Assembly: GCA_030038195.1 (NCBI GenBank)
Contig: JASHPJ010000118.1
Location: 1-64,000 of the forward strand
Source: Acidobacteriaceae bacterium
GTDB taxonomy: Bacteria; Acidobacteriota; Terriglobia; Terriglobales; Acidobacteriaceae
Direction: 5' to 3'
Length of the DNA stretch: 64,000 nt
This document shows positions 62,623 through 64,000 of the stretch, piece after piece (within the stretch, counting starts at the first letter, position 1; each line of letters opens with the position of its first letter). The translations under genes were made by a program, and so were the position numbers. The notes below the pieces were generated by a model. The model was not told the DNA's origin. It ran no database searches and saw only the letters and a list, made by a program, of their open reading frames with translations.

Positions 62623-63700
62623 ACGGCGCGTTGGACGGCGCCAGGATCGGCGTCAGCGATCCCTGGTTGTCGCCCTCTGTCGGGTCCACGCGAAAATCCC
62701 ACACCGTATCGCTGATGTCGCTGGGCGAAAGAATCTCCACCAGCGCGTACTCGCCGCCAATCACCAGCTTCTGCGTGGGCTCGATCCGCAGCCAGTGCTT
62801 GCCCGGCAGCATCTCCACGGATGCAGGAATCACATCTTCATCCTGCGTCACTTTTCCGCTGGGACTGATGTGAATCGCGCCCACCAGGCGCATGGCGTTG
62901 CGCTCGTCCACCTTGACGATGGCAAAGCCCGACTGCGCCGAGTGCGCGCCGCGGCGGGTCTCCTGCGCCGCCTTGGCGTTGGCCGTGTCTACCGTGAACG
63001 GATGCGACAAAACCGGCTCCTTCGTATCCTCGATACCCAGCGAGAGATAGATTGCCGGATCGTTCACGTGCAGATGCACCTTGGCATGCGCGCCTTCAAT
63101 CTCCAGCCCCGCCTTCTGCCCGGCCAGCGGATTCAGCACGCCCAGCCCGTGCCGCGTCTTCGCGTCCATGCGCAGTTCCTGCGGCGTCAGCTCCACCAGC
63201 TCCGGCGTGCCCTGGTAGGTGTCTAGCACAAACACGCTGTCCTCGTCCGGCAATTCCAGGCCCTTGGCCACCTCCGGCATGCGCGCTTTTTCGTCGCTGC
63301 GTTCGTCAGCCTCTTCCTTGTCGATCGCCGCCGCTTCTTGCATGGCCGGCGAGGAACCCTCGTTGTCGATGCCGGCGTGGTCCTGCTCCCACTTGCGCGT
63401 CGCGTCCCAGTCCACCAGTTCCACCGGCAGATCTTCCCAATCTCCGCGCTCCTGCGAGAAGTAATGCACGCGGTCGCCGTTGATCTGGTACTCGCGCACC
63501 ACTTGGTAGGAGCCATCTTTCAGAATCAGGCGATGATTCTTGCCCAGTCCCGGCAGCTCCGGCTTGAGCGGCACCGGCTTCGCGTTGTCCGCCTGCGTGC
63601 TTTGGCTCGTCTGCGCCACGCCCGGTGCTGGAATACCCAGCACGACTGCCAGAGCGGCTCCGGCCGCAAAAACTGAGCGCCAATGCACCATCCCTGCCAT
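62621..63700 (-). CDS. Exported protein of unknown function
   Basis: A 359-residue protein with a signal peptide (VFAAGAALAVVLGIPAPGVA, then QTSQ). The middle is charged (EADERSDEKARMPE) and an early part KNHRLILKDGSYQVVREYQI looks like a short beta domain seen in acidobacterial exported proteins. The C-terminal half has beta-rich stretches (GEYALVEILSPSDISDTVWD). Family not recognised. Its stop overlaps the bidirectional terminator region. Confidence 0.82.
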   Translation of the reverse strand: MAGMVHWRSVFAAGAALAVVLGIPAPGVAQTSQSTQADNAKPVPLKPELPGLGKNHRLILKDGSYQVVREYQINGDRVHYFSQERGDWEDLPVELVDWDATRKWEQDHAGIDNEGSSPAMQEAAAIDKEEADERSDEKARMPEVAKGLELPDEDSVFVLDTYQGTPELVELTPQELRMDAKTRHGLGVLNPLAGQKAGLEIEGAHAKVHLHVNDPAIYLSLGIEDTKEPVLSHPFTVDTANAKAAQETRRGAHSAQSGFAIVKVDERNAMRLVGAIHISPSGKVTQDEDVIPASVEMLPGKHWLRIEPTQKLVIGGEYALVEILSPSDISDTVWDFRVDPTEGDNQGSLTPILAPSNAP

Positions 63701-63825
63701 GGGAACCTAGTTTAGACGAAGTCAGAGCGCCGGTGTGGGCAGCCGAATTCCTCATCCCGTGAAACCTTTACGGCAAGCGAGGCGTCCAAAAGAGCGTGTA
63801 TGCTGAGAAGGAAGGGATTCGTGTC

Positions 63826-64000
63826 TTGATCGGACGGAAGACAGATTTTCGCCGCGCCTGGGCTGGCCTGCATGTGCCGGTGGCCTTGGCATGCGTGGCG
63901 CTGCTGGTGCTTCTGGCCTTCGTTCAAGTCACGCATCTCCACTCCAATCAGACAGATGCAGACCAGTGCCCGCTCTGCGTCGTCATGCACTCCGCCGCGC
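63826..64000 (+). CDS. Small membrane protein, 5' part (cut by window end)
   Basis: A reading from TTG at 63826 (LIGRKTDFRRAWAGLHVPVA) with AAGGAAGG nine bases upstream and no stop before the window edge. One hydrophobic segment (ALACVALLVLLAFVQV) is followed by THLHSNQTDADQCPLCVVMH, where HxH and CxxC-H suggest metal binding. I have seen similar short acidobacterial proteins but cannot name the family. Confidence 0.6.
   Translation, partial: MIGRKTDFRRAWAGLHVPVALACVALLVLLAFVQVTHLHSNQTDADQCPLCVVMHSAA

Noticed and set aside
60861-62702. 613-residue open frame antisense to the Oar-like gene, and similar ones antisense to rpoA, infB and RNase E/G
   Set aside because: Long antisense frames are common at high GC; compositions are arginine/glycine/His-rich and featureless.

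Overview
The window is GC-rich chromosomal DNA, most likely from an Acidobacteriota (Terriglobia-type) bacterium. The pointers are a large Oar-like TonB-dependent receptor with an N-terminal carboxypeptidase-regulatory domain, a type-specific small protein resembling acidobacterial recombinase-like proteins, an mreBCD-mrdA-rodA-rng block, and the general protein style. This assignment is inference; no rRNA gene is present to confirm it.

Region 1 (1-19525, + strand) is the complete tuf(end)-S10-spc-alpha gene block: rpsJ, rplC, rplD, rplW, rplB, rpsS, rplV, rpsC, rplP, rpmC, rpsQ, rplN, rplX, rplE, rpsN, rpsH, rplF, rplR, rpsE, rpmD, rplO, secY, adk, map, infA, rpmJ, rpsM, rpsK, rpsD, rpoA, rplQ. 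Gene content and order are ordinary; the spacers are not. Nearly every spacer longer than about 100 bases carries an inverted pair of arms built from degenerate 7-base tandem units. Family A (unit close to AGCTAGA, 17 copies) and family B (unit close to AGGGAAT/AGGGATC, 6 copies here and 2 elsewhere) each enclose a loop of about 30-110 bases that often has its own small stem. The inner stems differ in sequence but keep pairing at the same place, which suggests a folded RNA. Translationally coupled junctions lack them. This is the strongest candidate for an undescribed system in the window.

Region 2 (19592-27041) holds guaB with an overlapping VanZ-like gene, a BrnT/BrnA-type toxin-antitoxin pair placed in frame directly behind a processive family-2 glycosyltransferase, an acyl-CoA dehydrogenase and a PLD-family (HKD) protein.

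Region 3 (27102-32930, - strand) is the rimP-nusA-infB operon, with a family B repeat between rimP and nusA and a terminator-like hairpin in the rimP leader. Region 4 (33112-37258) has a DUF2236 protein, an exported aminopeptidase P, two small unknown genes and an outer-membrane barrel protein.

Region 5 (37404-47152, - strand) is the rod-shape operon mreB-mreC-mreD-mrdA-rodA followed by a Rne/Rng ribonuclease whose S1 domain is split by a roughly 520-residue acidic insertion. A family B repeat sits between mreB and mreC.

Region 6 (47390-64000) is accessory and metabolic: an aldehyde dehydrogenase, an unknown AT-richer gene, an addiction module with a frameshifted ParE-type toxin, an aldo/keto reductase, alanine dehydrogenase, a NIPSNAP-family protein, an NtrY/NtrX two-component pair whose regulator has lost the GAFTGA sigma-54 contact motif, a J-domain protein, a recombinase-like protein, the Oar-like receptor, an exported unknown protein and the start of a small membrane protein cut by the window edge. 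No tRNA, rRNA, insertion sequence or CRISPR array was seen.
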